From the NCBI GenBank assembly GCA_004555865.1, contig SFJO01000010.1, positions 43,597-107,596 on the forward strand: DNA of 64,000 nucleotides, in the 5' to 3' direction. Of the stretch, positions 52,047 through 59,906 are shown in pieces. Made by a program: the position numbers and the translations under genes. A model generated the notes under the pieces. It was given only the letters and a program-made list of their open reading frames with translations. It ran no database searches and was not told the DNA's origin. Each line of letters begins with the position of its first letter. The stretch's first letter is position 1. The DNA comes from Oscillospiraceae bacterium (lineage in GTDB: Bacteria > Bacillota > Clostridia > Oscillospirales > Ruminococcaceae).

Positions 52047-52853
52047 ATGGCAATGAAGCATTACGAGCCGGGCAAGCCCTATCATCGCCCCGGCCAAAAA
52101 AAGCGGAAGAAAAACCTGCGCCCCCTGCTGGCGCTTCTGGCCCTGCTGGCGGTTCTGGGGCTGGCCGTCGGCCTGGTGTTCGCCTGGCTGAACCGCCACA
52201 AGGCCCAGGTGCCTGAGGACGTTGCCCCCATCGTCACCGAGGCCCCGGCGGCCCCCACGGCAACCCCGGAGCCTACTGCGGAACCCACGCCCGAACCCAC
52301 CGCCGAACCGCTGACCTTCAGCTGGGACACCACCGGCGAGGAGGGCAACCCCTATCTGATCGCGGTGAACCGCACCACCCAGACCGTGACCGTGTACGAA
52401 AAGGACGAGGAGGGCAACTACACCGTGCCCTTCAAGTCCATGATCTGTTCCACCGGGCGGGACACCCCCGTGGGTTTCTTCCACACCAGCGATCAGTATG
52501 ACTGGCGGGCGCTGGTGGGCGGTGTGTACGGCCAGTACGCCACCCGCATCTCCCCCACCGATGGCATTCTGTTCCATTCGGTGCCTTATTACAGCGCCGA
52601 GAAGGATCAGCTGGAAACCGAAGAGTTCAACAAGCTGGGCACCCCCGCCAGCCTTGGCTGCGTCCGGCTGCAGATCGAGGACTGCAAGTGGATCTACGAC
52701 GAATGCCCCAGCGGCAGCCCCGTGGTGATCTACGACGGCGATGAATCCACCGACCCCCTGGGCAATCCGGGCTTTACCCCCATTGACCCGAACAGCCCCA
52801 ACGCCGGGTGGGACCCCACCGACCCGGACCCCGCCAACCCTTGGAACAGCTGA
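52047..52853 (+). CDS. L,D-transpeptidase (YkuD), membrane-anchored
   Basis: 268 residues. A basic cytosolic N-terminus (about 25 residues with RPGQKKRKKN), one membrane helix (about 27-49), a Pro/Thr/Glu-rich wall-spanning linker of TPEP repeats, and a YkuD domain with His177 in LFHSVPYY and Cys205 in SLGCVRL. It makes 3-3 cross-links in peptidoglycan or attaches proteins to it. The C-terminal 35 residues are Asp/Pro/Asn-rich. The start at 52047 is preferred because AGAGAGGT lies eight bases upstream; the ATG at 52041 is too close. Confidence 0.9.
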   Translation: MAMKHYEPGKPYHRPGQKKRKKNLRPLLALLALLAVLGLAVGLVFAWLNRHKAQVPEDVAPIVTEAPAAPTATPEPTAEPTPEPTAEPLTFSWDTTGEEGNPYLIAVNRTTQTVTVYEKDEEGNYTVPFKSMICSTGRDTPVGFFHTSDQYDWRALVGGVYGQYATRISPTDGILFHSVPYYSAEKDQLETEEFNKLGTPASLGCVRLQIEDCKWIYDECPSGSPVVIYDGDESTDPLGNPGFTPIDPNSPNAGWDPTDPDPANPWNS

Positions 52854-52870
52854 CCCGCTGAGTTTACGCG

Positions 52871-52918
52871 CAAAACCCCGGCGCTTGCCCCCTTTCGGGC
52901 GGCAGCGCCGGGGTTTTG
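52871..52918. terminator. Terminator between convergent genes
   Basis: CAAAACCCCGGCGCT (52871-52885) pairs exactly with AGCGCCGGGGTTTTG (52904-52918), with T-runs on both sides. Confidence 0.88.
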
Positions 52919-52942
52919 TTTGCGTCCGGGGCGTTTTTTGTG

Positions 52943-53131
52943 TTACATCCGGAAGTCCTTCATCATCCGGTCCAGCCCCAGCACCGCTTGCTCGGCGGTG
53001 TGGGCCGCCTTTTTTGCCATCTTTTTGTACTGGCGGCTGTTCTGCCCGGCGGCCCACATGGCCATGGCCCCGGCGGCGGCCCCAAGGGCCATACCGGCGG
53101 CCATGGCGGGCGCGTTCGACTGCTTGTTCAT
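52943..53131 (-). CDS. Small Ala/Met-rich membrane-associated protein
   Basis: 62 residues. A Gly/Ala/Met-rich hydrophobic stretch (AAGMALGAAAGAMAMWAAG) followed by a basic amphipathic helix (QYKKMAKKAAHTAEQAVLGLDRMMKDF). This resembles small YtxH-like proteins. The ribosome site CAGGAGGAAAA is strong, which supports a real gene. Function unknown. Confidence 0.7.
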   Translation of the reverse strand: MNKQSNAPAMAAGMALGAAAGAMAMWAAGQNSRQYKKMAKKAAHTAEQAVLGLDRMMKDFRM

Positions 53132-53332
53132 GGTGTTTTCCTCCTGTTGTTGGGTTCTGCGGGGCGGGCAAGCCGCCCCGTTACCGCTATTTTTCCCGGG
53201 AAATCTTGTCCCATACGCCTTTTTTTGCACGGGATTGTGTGTTACAATATCTATTGTGTATTTTCAGGCCGGAAGCTGGTTCCGGCCTGGCCGGGGTGTG
53301 TATGACCCGGCCGCAAGGGGAGGGACTCTGTT

Positions 53333-54157
53333 TTGTTCACCGACGCACCGAAGCGCATTCTCTGCATTCACGATCTTTCCGGGGCCGGGCGCTCCAGCCT
53401 GGCGGTGGTCACGCCGGTTCTGGCCGTCATGGGCCACCAGCCGGTCATGCTGCCCACGGCCCTGCTCTCCACCCACACCGGCGGGCTGGGCGACCCGGCC
53501 CGCCTTGCCACCGAGGATTGGTGCAGCGCCGCGCTGGACCACTACCAAAGCCTGGAACTGGAGTTTGACTGCATTTATTCCGGCTACCTCGCCAGCGAGG
53601 CCCAGGTTTCGCTGGTGGAAAAGGCCTTCGACCTGTGGCCCCGGGCCATCAAGGTGGTGGACCCGGTAATGGGCGACGGCGGCAAGCTGTACCGTGGGCT
53701 GACCCCCGGCCTGTGCCAGGCGCTGCGCCGCCTGTGCAGCCGGGCCGACCTGGTGGTGCCCAACCTGACCGAGGCCTGCTTTCTGCTGGATGAGCCCATG
53801 CCCAGCCAGCTGACGCGGGAGCAGGCTCAGGCCCTGGCCGCCCGCCTGGGCGAGCAGTACCCGGCGGCGGTGGTTACCGGGCTGCCGGTGGGGCGGTTTC
53901 TCATGAACGCCGGCGTGCAGAAGGGCCGCAGCCCCTTCACGGTGCAGCGGGTGAAAATCGGCCGCAGCTACCCGGGCACCGGCGATCTGTTCGGCAGCAT
54001 TCTGGTGGGCGCCCTGCTGGAAGGGCAGGCCCTCTCCGCCGCGGCCGACCTGGCCGCCGACTTTGTGGCCGACGCCATTGCCGCCACCCCCGAAGAGGCC
54101 GACAGCCGCTTCGGCGTGCAGTTTGAGCCGATGCTGGGCCGTCTGGCCAAGCGATAA
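53333..54157 (+). CDS. Pyridoxamine/pyridoxal kinase (PdxY-like)
   Basis: 274 residues. Ribokinase-fold B6 kinase: ILCIHDLSGAGRSSLAVVTPVLAVMGHQPVMLPTALLSTHTG is the family N-terminus, VVDPVMGDGG binds ATP/Mg, and YPGTGDLFGSILVG holds the catalytic Asp and anion hole. It phosphorylates pyridoxal-type vitamers to make PLP. The start is a TTG at 53333 behind GGGGAGGGA. trmL follows 43 bases later. Confidence 0.9.
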   Translation: MFTDAPKRILCIHDLSGAGRSSLAVVTPVLAVMGHQPVMLPTALLSTHTGGLGDPARLATEDWCSAALDHYQSLELEFDCIYSGYLASEAQVSLVEKAFDLWPRAIKVVDPVMGDGGKLYRGLTPGLCQALRRLCSRADLVVPNLTEACFLLDEPMPSQLTREQAQALAARLGEQYPAAVVTGLPVGRFLMNAGVQKGRSPFTVQRVKIGRSYPGTGDLFGSILVGALLEGQALSAAADLAADFVADAIAATPEEADSRFGVQFEPMLGRLAKR

Positions 54158-54200
54158 CCGCAAAACGCCTTTTTCATCAACCACAAGGACGTGACCCATT

Positions 54201-54704
54201 TTGCCTACCCTGAACATTGTACTTTTGGAACCGCAGATTCCCCAGAACACCGGCAACATCGCCCGCACCTGCGCCGCCACCGGCGCACGGCTGCACCTGA
54301 TCGGCCCCATGGGCTTCACCGTGGATGACCGCAAGCTCAAGCGGGCCGGGCTGGATTACTGGCATCTGCTGGACATCACCTATTACGACAGCTGGGAGGA
54401 TTTCGCCTCCAAAAACAGCGGCCCCTGCTTCTTTTTCTCCACCAAGGCCCCCCGCCGCTATACGGATATGCAGTACCCGGACGGCACCTATCTGGTGTTC
54501 GGCCGGGAGGATGCGGGCCTGCCGGAGAGCCTGCTGCAGCAGCACCAGGCCGCCTGTGTGCGGCTGCCCATGCGGGACGCCGCCCGCAGCCTGAACCTCT
54601 CCAACACCGTGGCCGTGGCCGTTTACGAGGCCCTGCGCCAGTGGGATTTTCCGGATCTTCTGGACCACGGCCAGCCGCGCCAATTCCAGTGGGACGAGCC
54701 TTGA
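54201..54704 (+). CDS. trmL: tRNA (cytidine/uridine-34 2'-O)-methyltransferase
   Basis: 167 residues, the short SPOUT methyltransferase type. LNIVLLEPQIPQNTGNIARTCAATGARLHLIGPMGF, LVFGREDAGLPESLL and RSLNLSNTVAVAVYEALRQ are the three SPOUT motifs that build the SAM knot. It methylates the wobble base of tRNA-Leu. TTG start at 54201 with a weak AAGGACG site. Part of a compact plus-strand run pdxY-trmL-degV. Confidence 0.92.
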   Translation: MPTLNIVLLEPQIPQNTGNIARTCAATGARLHLIGPMGFTVDDRKLKRAGLDYWHLLDITYYDSWEDFASKNSGPCFFFSTKAPRRYTDMQYPDGTYLVFGREDAGLPESLLQQHQAACVRLPMRDAARSLNLSNTVAVAVYEALRQWDFPDLLDHGQPRQFQWDEP

Positions 54705-54743
54705 CCTGCCCCCTTTTTACCAAATCACTGAAGGAGTATCGCC

Positions 54744-55625
54744 ATGAGCAAAATTGCCATTCTCACCGATTCCAGCTCGGACATTCCCCAGGCGCTGGAA
54801 CAGAAGTACGGCATTGACATCCTGTGCTTTCCCATGACGCTGGACGGCGTCAGCTACACCGAGCGCGAGGATTTCACCTACGATGAATTCTACAACATGA
54901 TGCGCACCGCCCAGGGCGTGCCCACCACCGCCGCCATTACCACCCTGCGCTTTCTGGAGAAATTCTGCGAATACGTGGACGCCGGCTACACCGAGGTGCT
55001 GGCGGTGCTCATCAACTCCACCGGCAGCGCCACCTACAACAACGCGGTGATGGCCTACCGCCAGCTGGACGACGAGCGCCCCGGCCACAAGCTGAAGGTG
55101 CGCTTTGTGGACAGCCGCACCTACAGCATGACCTTTGGCTGGTATGTGTGCGAGGCCGCCCGCAAGATCCGCAACGGGGCCGAGGTTTCCACGGTCAAAA
55201 AAGAGCTGGAGCAGGTGTTCGCCCGGAATGAGATCTGCCTGGCGGCCTTCAGCCTGAAGCAGATGAAGAAGAGCGGCCGCATCAGCGCCGCCGCCGCTTT
55301 TGCGGGCGAGCTGCTGGGCCTGCGGCCCATTATCAGCCTGAACGACGGCGTTTCCTCGGTGAAGAGCAAGGTGCGGGGCGACGGTGCGGTCATTCCCGCC
55401 ATGATCAAGTACGTGAAGAGCCGGGTGGAGAACGTGCAGGAGCTGGAGTACCAGGTGGCCTACACCGACGGCGAACGCGTCAACGAGCTGGTGAAGCAGT
55501 GCAAAAAGGAATTCGGCCACCCGCCGGTGAACGTGTTCCAGCTGGGCTGCGTGGTGTCGGCCAACACCGGCCCCGACGCGCTGGCCATCACCTTCCTGGG
55601 CAAAGACCGCGGCCCTCGGAGCTGA
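54744..55625 (+). CDS. DegV family fatty-acid-binding protein
   Basis: 293 residues. KIAILTDSSSDIPQALEQKYGIDILCFPMTLDG is the DegV N-terminus; VLINSTGSATYNNAVMA and VRFVDSRTYSMTFGWYV follow, then LRPIISLNDG. DegV/FakB-type proteins bind a fatty acid and hand it to the FakA kinase. No fakA-like gene is nearby. The start follows AAGGAGTATCGCC. A terminator follows. Confidence 0.92.
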   Translation: MSKIAILTDSSSDIPQALEQKYGIDILCFPMTLDGVSYTEREDFTYDEFYNMMRTAQGVPTTAAITTLRFLEKFCEYVDAGYTEVLAVLINSTGSATYNNAVMAYRQLDDERPGHKLKVRFVDSRTYSMTFGWYVCEAARKIRNGAEVSTVKKELEQVFARNEICLAAFSLKQMKKSGRISAAAAFAGELLGLRPIISLNDGVSSVKSKVRGDGAVIPAMIKYVKSRVENVQELEYQVAYTDGERVNELVKQCKKEFGHPPVNVFQLGCVVSANTGPDALAITFLGKDRGPRS

Positions 55626-55653
55626 GTTTTCCACAAGTTTCTTTGAGAATGTG

Positions 55654-55692
55654 AAAAAGCCTGTGCAGAGCAATGCTCCGCACGGGCTTTTT
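55654..55692 (+). terminator. Terminator after degV
   Basis: AAAAAGCCTGTGC at 55654 pairs with GCACGGGCTTTTT ending at 55692, enclosing a small AGC/GCT stem. Confidence 0.85.
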
Positions 55693-55720
55693 GTGTTTTA
55701 TGGTACGTTCTTAAATAACC

Positions 55721-55948
55721 GTGTCGGCGTTCGCTCAAGGGCTCAGCATAGGCGGCGGCTCCATCACCGGCCCCGGCAAGCTCATCGCCATCGGCGGCAG
55801 CGGCACCTTCGGCAACGGCGGCAGCGCCGCACCGGCCGCCTCCTCTCCCAAAACGGGGGATGGTTCCCATACAGAGGTCTGGAGTGCGCTGACGCTGCTG
55901 TGCATGGCCGGGCTGTTCCTGGGTCTGCGCCAGGCAAAGCGGAACTGA
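55721..55948 (+). pseudogene. C-terminal fragment of a sortase-anchored surface protein
   Basis: A 75-codon frame without ribosome site (nominal GTG start). It has a Gly/Ser-rich stretch, then SPKTGD followed by a hydrophobic helix (VWSALTLLCMAGLFLGL) and a positive tail RQAKRN: the anatomy of a sortase sorting signal (LPxTG-like). The exported N-terminal part and signal peptide are missing, so this is the end of a lost gene. Alternatively a very short secreted peptide, which is unlikely without a start signal. Confidence 0.6.
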
Positions 55949-56021
55949 TTGCCGCAAAGCAGCCCATCCCGGCTGCCGTGCGGCTCTCCAAGCTGTACGC
56001 TGCACCCGGCTCAAACCAACA

Positions 56022-56077
56022 AAAAAGCACCGCCCCCGCGGCCTTCGGCTAAAACTGCCGGGCCGCCGGGGCGGTGC
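56022..56077 (-). terminator. Terminator of the small membrane protein gene
   Basis: GCACCGCCCC (56027-56036) pairs with GGGGCGGTGC (56068-56077); the minus-strand exit is TTTTTT. Confidence 0.8.
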
Positions 56078-56094
56078 CCTTTTCATTTGGCTGC

Positions 56095-56253
56095 TTACTG
56101 GTACAGTTCCTTCGTCTTGCAGTGCTTGCACAGCCGGGCCCGGTGCAGGCCCACCGCGCTGAACACAATGGAGGTGACGGACACCGTGATCCCGATGATG
56201 CCCAGGATCAGCCCGGTGAGACGGAATGCGGAACCACGCACTTTGTTTTTCAT
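56095..56253 (-). CDS. 52-residue single-helix membrane protein
   Basis: One membrane helix (LTGLILGIIGITVSVTSIVFS, about 13-33) with a short C-terminal tail containing CKHCK, a possible metal or redox site. The ribosome site AAGGAGG is strong and it has an extended -10 promoter (TGGTATACT, plus-strand AGTATA at 56352-56357). Function unknown. Confidence 0.75.
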   Translation of the reverse strand: MKNKVRGSAFRLTGLILGIIGITVSVTSIVFSAVGLHRARLCKHCKTKELYQ

Positions 56254-56351
56254 TGCTGTTGCCTCCTTGGGGCGCTGCGCCCTCGGGCCGCCCCGTTTCT
56301 CCTTTTGGTGCGGGCGCTCTGCTTTTTTCAAAACGCCCTTAGCTTGTTTTC

Positions 56352-56357
56352 AGTATA
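56352..56357 (-). promoter_or_regulatory. Extended -10 promoter of the small membrane protein
   Basis: On the minus strand TGTGGTATACTG gives TGG plus TATACT. The same 9-base box recurs before the GtrA gene. Confidence 0.6.
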
Positions 56358-56403
56358 CCACAGGCCGGGCGGCTTTTCCACCACGGCGCCGCGTTTTGCC
56401 CGC

Positions 56404-56853
56404 TCACTTTTTCTTGAAGATCAGCAGCTTGCTGAACACATAATTCAGCACCACCACAATCACGTTGGAAAACACCTTCACGCCAACGCCCCACAGCCCC
56501 AGATACGCCGCGGGCACCAGGGCGGGGCCCACCAGGTTGCCGCCCACAAACATGATCGCGGCGTCCACCACCAGCGTGCCCAGGCGGCAGGCCACAAAGC
56601 TGCCGAACTCCCGCAGCGCGGCGCTGCCGTGGGCCTTGCTCCGGAACACCCAGATGCGGTTGGTGAAATAGGCGAACAGAATGCAGAGCACATTGTCCGC
56701 CACGTTGCCCCAGCTGTTGGCCGCCTCGTAGCCGAACAGAGTTTTAAACAATACATACAATACAATGTTCAAAAGAGTGGCCAGCCCTCCAAAAAACAGG
56801 TAGGCAATTGGCTCCCGATACTTCTTCACCAGTTCCGTCAGTTTGTTCTGCAT
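56404..56853 (-). CDS. GtrA family membrane protein
   Basis: 149 residues, four helices. YREPIAYLFFGGLATLLNIVLYVLF and the loop AYFTNRIWVFRSK are hallmarks of GtrA, proposed to flip lipid-linked sugars. It could work with the polyprenyl-sugar enzymes at 1.2-4 kb, but there is no direct link. I chose the start at 56853 because CGAGGA lies nine bases upstream; the ATG at 56862 touches the site. Confidence 0.87.
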   Translation of the reverse strand: MQNKLTELVKKYREPIAYLFFGGLATLLNIVLYVLFKTLFGYEAANSWGNVADNVLCILFAYFTNRIWVFRSKAHGSAALREFGSFVACRLGTLVVDAAIMFVGGNLVGPALVPAAYLGLWGVGVKVFSNVIVVVLNYVFSKLLIFKKK

Positions 56854-56934
56854 GTTCGTCATTCCTCGCGCTCGCATTTTTGCGGGCCGCCCCGGCCCCT
56901 TTTTTGGGGGTAGCAGCCCGCATCGGTTTCTGTC

Positions 56935-56940
56935 AGTATA
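56935..56940 (-). promoter_or_regulatory. Extended -10 promoter of the GtrA gene
   Basis: On the minus strand TGGTATACTG (plus-strand AGTATA, 56935-56940); no clear -35. Confidence 0.6.
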
Positions 56941-56988
56941 CCACAGCCGGGTACGCCGCGCCACGCTTCTTCCCGTCCGGGGCGCAAA

Positions 56989-57023
56989 AAGGGCGCGGCC
57001 GTCGTTTCACGTGCCGCGCCCTT
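56989..57023 (-). terminator. Terminator of the glutaminase gene
   Basis: AAGGGCGCGGC (56989-56999) pairs with GCCGCGCCCTT (57013-57023); the minus strand continues TTTGCGCC. Confidence 0.75.
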
Positions 57024-57051
57024 CGGCCTTTACGCATCAATCCGAGGTTTC

Positions 57052-57999
57052 TCATTCCTCCGTGTGGCCGCTGAAGCAATGCAGCCCCAGATTCTGCGAG
57101 AGGAATTCCAGCGCATACCAGCCGCCGATGCTGTTGCCCCGCTTATCCAGCCCGGGGGCAAAGGTGGCCAGCCCCATCCGGCCCTCAGCCGAGGCCAGAA
57201 TGCCGCCGCCCACGCCGCTTTTTGCGGGCAGGCCCACCTTGACGGCAAATTCGCCCGAGGCATCGTACATACCGCAGGTCATCATCAGGGTTTTTACAAT
57301 GCGGCAGATCCAGGGGTCCACCAGCTGCCTGCCGGTGGCGGGGTCCTTGCCGTTGCAGGCCAGCACCAGGCCGTAGTGGGCCAGATCCCGCACGTTCACG
57401 TTGATGGAGCACATCTTAAAATACAGCTCCACCACGTCCTCGGCGTCCCATTCCAGCAGGTTTTCGCTCTGCATAAAATAGGCCATGGCCCGGTTGCGCC
57501 CCCCAGCCTGATACTCCGAGGTAAACACCTCCTTGTTCAGGCGGATGGTCTCCCGCCCGCACAGCGTGCGCGCCAGGCTGAGAAACGCCCCGAAGGGGTC
57601 GGCGCAGCCCTTGATGCAGCAGCTGGTGGTGGCAATGGCCCCGGCGTTGATCATGGGGTTCATGGGGTGGGTGGTCAGGGTCTCCAGCCGGATCATGGAG
57701 TTGAAGGCGTCGCCGGTGGGCTCCATGCCCACCTTGCTGAACACCCGGTCGTATCCGGCGGTCTGCAAGGCCAGAATCAGGGTAATGGTCTTGGAAATGC
57801 TTTGGATGGAAAACTCGGTCTGGCAGTCGCCCTGGCAATACTCCTCCCCGTCCGGGGTGCGGATGCAGATGCCCAGCTTTGTGGGGTCACCCTTGGCCAA
57901 TTCCGGAATGTAGGTGGCCACCTTGCCCTGGTCCATATGGGGGCGGGCGTAGCGCTCCGCATCCTGCAGGGCGATTTCAATGTGCTTGTCCCGTGACAT
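57052..57999 (-). CDS. glsA: Glutaminase
   Basis: 315 residues of the beta-lactamase-fold glutaminase family. Catalytic Ser67-x-x-Lys70 in QSISKTITL, substrate segment NPMINAGAI, and VGLPAKSGVGGGI near the C-terminus. It hydrolyses glutamine to glutamate and ammonia, which consumes protons and supports acid resistance. The ATG at 57999 fits AAGGAAGT; a TTG at 58017 would add six residues. A consensus promoter lies upstream, so it is a separate unit from the nitrogen cluster next to it. Confidence 0.95.
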   Translation of the reverse strand: MSRDKHIEIALQDAERYARPHMDQGKVATYIPELAKGDPTKLGICIRTPDGEEYCQGDCQTEFSIQSISKTITLILALQTAGYDRVFSKVGMEPTGDAFNSMIRLETLTTHPMNPMINAGAIATTSCCIKGCADPFGAFLSLARTLCGRETIRLNKEVFTSEYQAGGRNRAMAYFMQSENLLEWDAEDVVELYFKMCSINVNVRDLAHYGLVLACNGKDPATGRQLVDPWICRIVKTLMMTCGMYDASGEFAVKVGLPAKSGVGGGILASAEGRMGLATFAPGLDKRGNSIGGWYALEFLSQNLGLHCFSGHTEE

Positions 58000-58102
58000 A
58001 TCGTCCACTTCCTTCAATTCTGCGTTCTGGCGGCCCGGTGCAAATGCGCCCCTTCTTCGCCGCCGCTCCTTTTCCTGTTCGCTTTACCAGCGTCACCAGA
58101 TG

Positions 58103-58131
58103 ATTGTATCCGTCCGGGCGTGTCTTGTCAA
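58103..58131 (-). promoter_or_regulatory. Promoter of glsA
   Basis: On the minus strand TTGACA, a 17-base spacer and TACAAT (plus-strand ATTGTA, 58103-58108). Confidence 0.9.
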
Positions 58132-58153
58132 AGGCCCACTGTAAAGTACAAAA

Positions 58154-58184
58154 GGGGCCGCTGGGTGGTGTTCCCGGCGGCCCC
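58154..58184 (-). terminator. Terminator of the nitrogen cluster operon
   Basis: GGGGCCGC (58154-58161) pairs with GCGGCCCC (58177-58184), followed on the minus strand by TTTTGTACTTT. Confidence 0.75.
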
Positions 58185-58201
58185 GTGCTGCACGAAGGAT
58201 T

Positions 58202-58708
58202 TTACTTTTCGTCCTGCATCTCAAACAGGAAGTGGCACTGGCCATCCTTGAAGAAATGCTTGTCGTGAGTGCACTTCAGATGCTCGTTGTAGCCGCAGGC
58301 AATGGCCGGGTCGATGATCTGGCAGTAGTGAATGCCATACTTCTCATCGCCGTCGTCCGTCCAGGTCTTGGCAAACACGCACTTGGTGAACACCTGCTCC
58401 ACTGAGTGGGACTTCACGTCATCCTCGCTGTAAAAATAGTCCGTTCGGCCCATGTCGTAGCAGGACAGATAGTGTTCCGCATCGTTGGCATGGCCCATCA
58501 CCTCGGCGCGGTGGGCAATGTCCCGGCCGCGGCGCTCACCAAAGCGCTGCACACCCCGGCGCACGGCCTGAATTCCGGCCTCGCCGAAGTCGGCCTCCAC
58601 CTCGCGGGCAATGTCCGCAAACATACGGGCAAACAGAACGTACATGTTCACCGGCTCCAACTCCAGGCTGGGGTCGGAACTGACGGCTTTCTTCTCAGCT
58701 TCGCTCAT
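58202..58708 (-). CDS. L-2-amino-thiazoline-4-carboxylate (ATC) hydrolase-like protein
   Basis: 168 residues. Helical N-terminus, then AEHYLSCYDMGR, CVFAKTW and the C-terminal YGIHYCQIIDPAIACGYNEHLKCTHDKHFFKDGQCHFLF, the Cys/His/Asp-rich signature of the family named after ATC hydrolase. In Pseudomonas ATC hydrolase opens the thiazoline ring to N-carbamoyl-L-cysteine, which an amidohydrolase converts to cysteine. The neighbouring M20 gene (one base gap) could be that second enzyme. Many family members have other, unknown substrates, so the reaction is inferred only. Confidence 0.7.
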   Translation of the reverse strand: MSEAEKKAVSSDPSLELEPVNMYVLFARMFADIAREVEADFGEAGIQAVRRGVQRFGERRGRDIAHRAEVMGHANDAEHYLSCYDMGRTDYFYSEDDVKSHSVEQVFTKCVFAKTWTDDGDEKYGIHYCQIIDPAIACGYNEHLKCTHDKHFFKDGQCHFLFEMQDEK

Positions 58709-58709
58709 A

Positions 58710-59906
58710 TTAAAAGTTCTCCTTTACAAAGCGGTTCATCACTCGCACAGCCTGTTCCAGATACTTCTCCTCGGTGAATTCCCTCCGGGAATGGCTCTGG
58801 CCGTCCCGGCTGGGGGCAAACATCATCACCGCGGGTACATGCCGGGCAAAAATCTGGGCGTCATGCCCGGCGCCGCTGTCCATCCGGTACACCGGCTGGC
58901 CTTCTGCCGCAAGGCAGGCCTCCAGACGGCGGCACAGGGTGGGGTCCATGGTAACCGGGTCGGCTTCGGTGCTGGGCTGGTGGTCGCATTTCAGCCCGGC
59001 TGCCGCCGCGGTCTCTTCAATCAGCTGCTCCACGTCCCGCCGTAAGGCCGCCATAACTGCCTTGTCGGTGTGGCGCAGGTCCACGCTAAAGCGCACGCTT
59101 CCCGGAATCACGTTGGGGGCGTTGGGAGCCACCTCCACATTGCCGATGGTTGCCACTGCCTTGGGGTAGCGCTTGGCCAAATCGGGCAGGGCCGCCGCGA
59201 TCTGCCCGAACACCGGCATGGGGTCTTTGCGCAACTCCATGGGGGTGGTTCCGGCGTGGTTCTGCTCGCCGTAAATGCACCAGAACCCATGGCAGATGCC
59301 CACAATATGCTCCACCACCGCCAGGCCCCGGCCCTCATGGTCCAGCACCGGCCCCTGCTCCACATGGAATTCCAGATAGCCTCTGCATTCTTTGGGCAGG
59401 GCAATGTGCTCCGCCCGCTCCGGGCCGGTCAGCTGGCGCAGACTCTCGCCGGTGGTGCGGTGGCGCACCCGGTCCAGCGCGGCCTCGTCGATCTCGCCGC
59501 ACACGCCCCGGCTGGAGAGGAAGCCCTCGGTGAGGGCCACCCCCTCTTCGTCGTTCAGGCCCAGAATCATCAGGGTGTAGGCCGGCACCACGCCTTCTTC
59601 GCGCAGCGCCTGTGCCACCCGGATTCCGGCGATCACGCCGCTGCACCCGTCGTACCGGCCCCCGTTGGGCACACTGTCGTAGTGGGAACCGATGATCAGG
59701 GTCTCCTCGCTTTTGCCCGGCAGCACACCGGCCACCGTGCCGTAAGCGTCCACCCGCGCCGTCAGTCCGGCGTCCTCCATCTGCCGCTTCAGCCACTGGG
59801 CAGCGTCCTGCTGCTGGGGCGTAAAGGGCAGGCGGGTCACGCCCTGGGTTTCCGGGTTCGTGCTGCTAAACGCGGCAAGGGCATTCAGCTGCTCGGTGAA
59901 AGTCAT
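58710..59906 (-). CDS. M20 zinc-dependent amidohydrolase (N-carbamoyl-amino-acid hydrolase/allantoate deiminase group)
   Basis: 398 residues, the group's usual length. Metal ligands: His75 and Asp86 in GSHYDSVPNGGRYDG, Glu118/119 in NDEEGV, HVEQGP, and late His in SGAGHDAQIFAR with SHSRREF. A dimerisation lid (about 200-310) is present. The group removes carbamoyl groups (allantoate, ureidopropionate, N-carbamoyl-cysteine), releasing CO2 and NH3. Its ATG follows the stop of the upstream gene directly (TAA-ATG), so it is coupled to the ureohydrolase. Confidence 0.88.
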   Translation of the reverse strand: MTFTEQLNALAAFSSTNPETQGVTRLPFTPQQQDAAQWLKRQMEDAGLTARVDAYGTVAGVLPGKSEETLIIGSHYDSVPNGGRYDGCSGVIAGIRVAQALREEGVVPAYTLMILGLNDEEGVALTEGFLSSRGVCGEIDEAALDRVRHRTTGESLRQLTGPERAEHIALPKECRGYLEFHVEQGPVLDHEGRGLAVVEHIVGICHGFWCIYGEQNHAGTTPMELRKDPMPVFGQIAAALPDLAKRYPKAVATIGNVEVAPNAPNVIPGSVRFSVDLRHTDKAVMAALRRDVEQLIEETAAAAGLKCDHQPSTEADPVTMDPTLCRRLEACLAAEGQPVYRMDSGAGHDAQIFARHVPAVMMFAPSRDGQSHSRREFTEEKYLEQAVRVMNRFVKENF

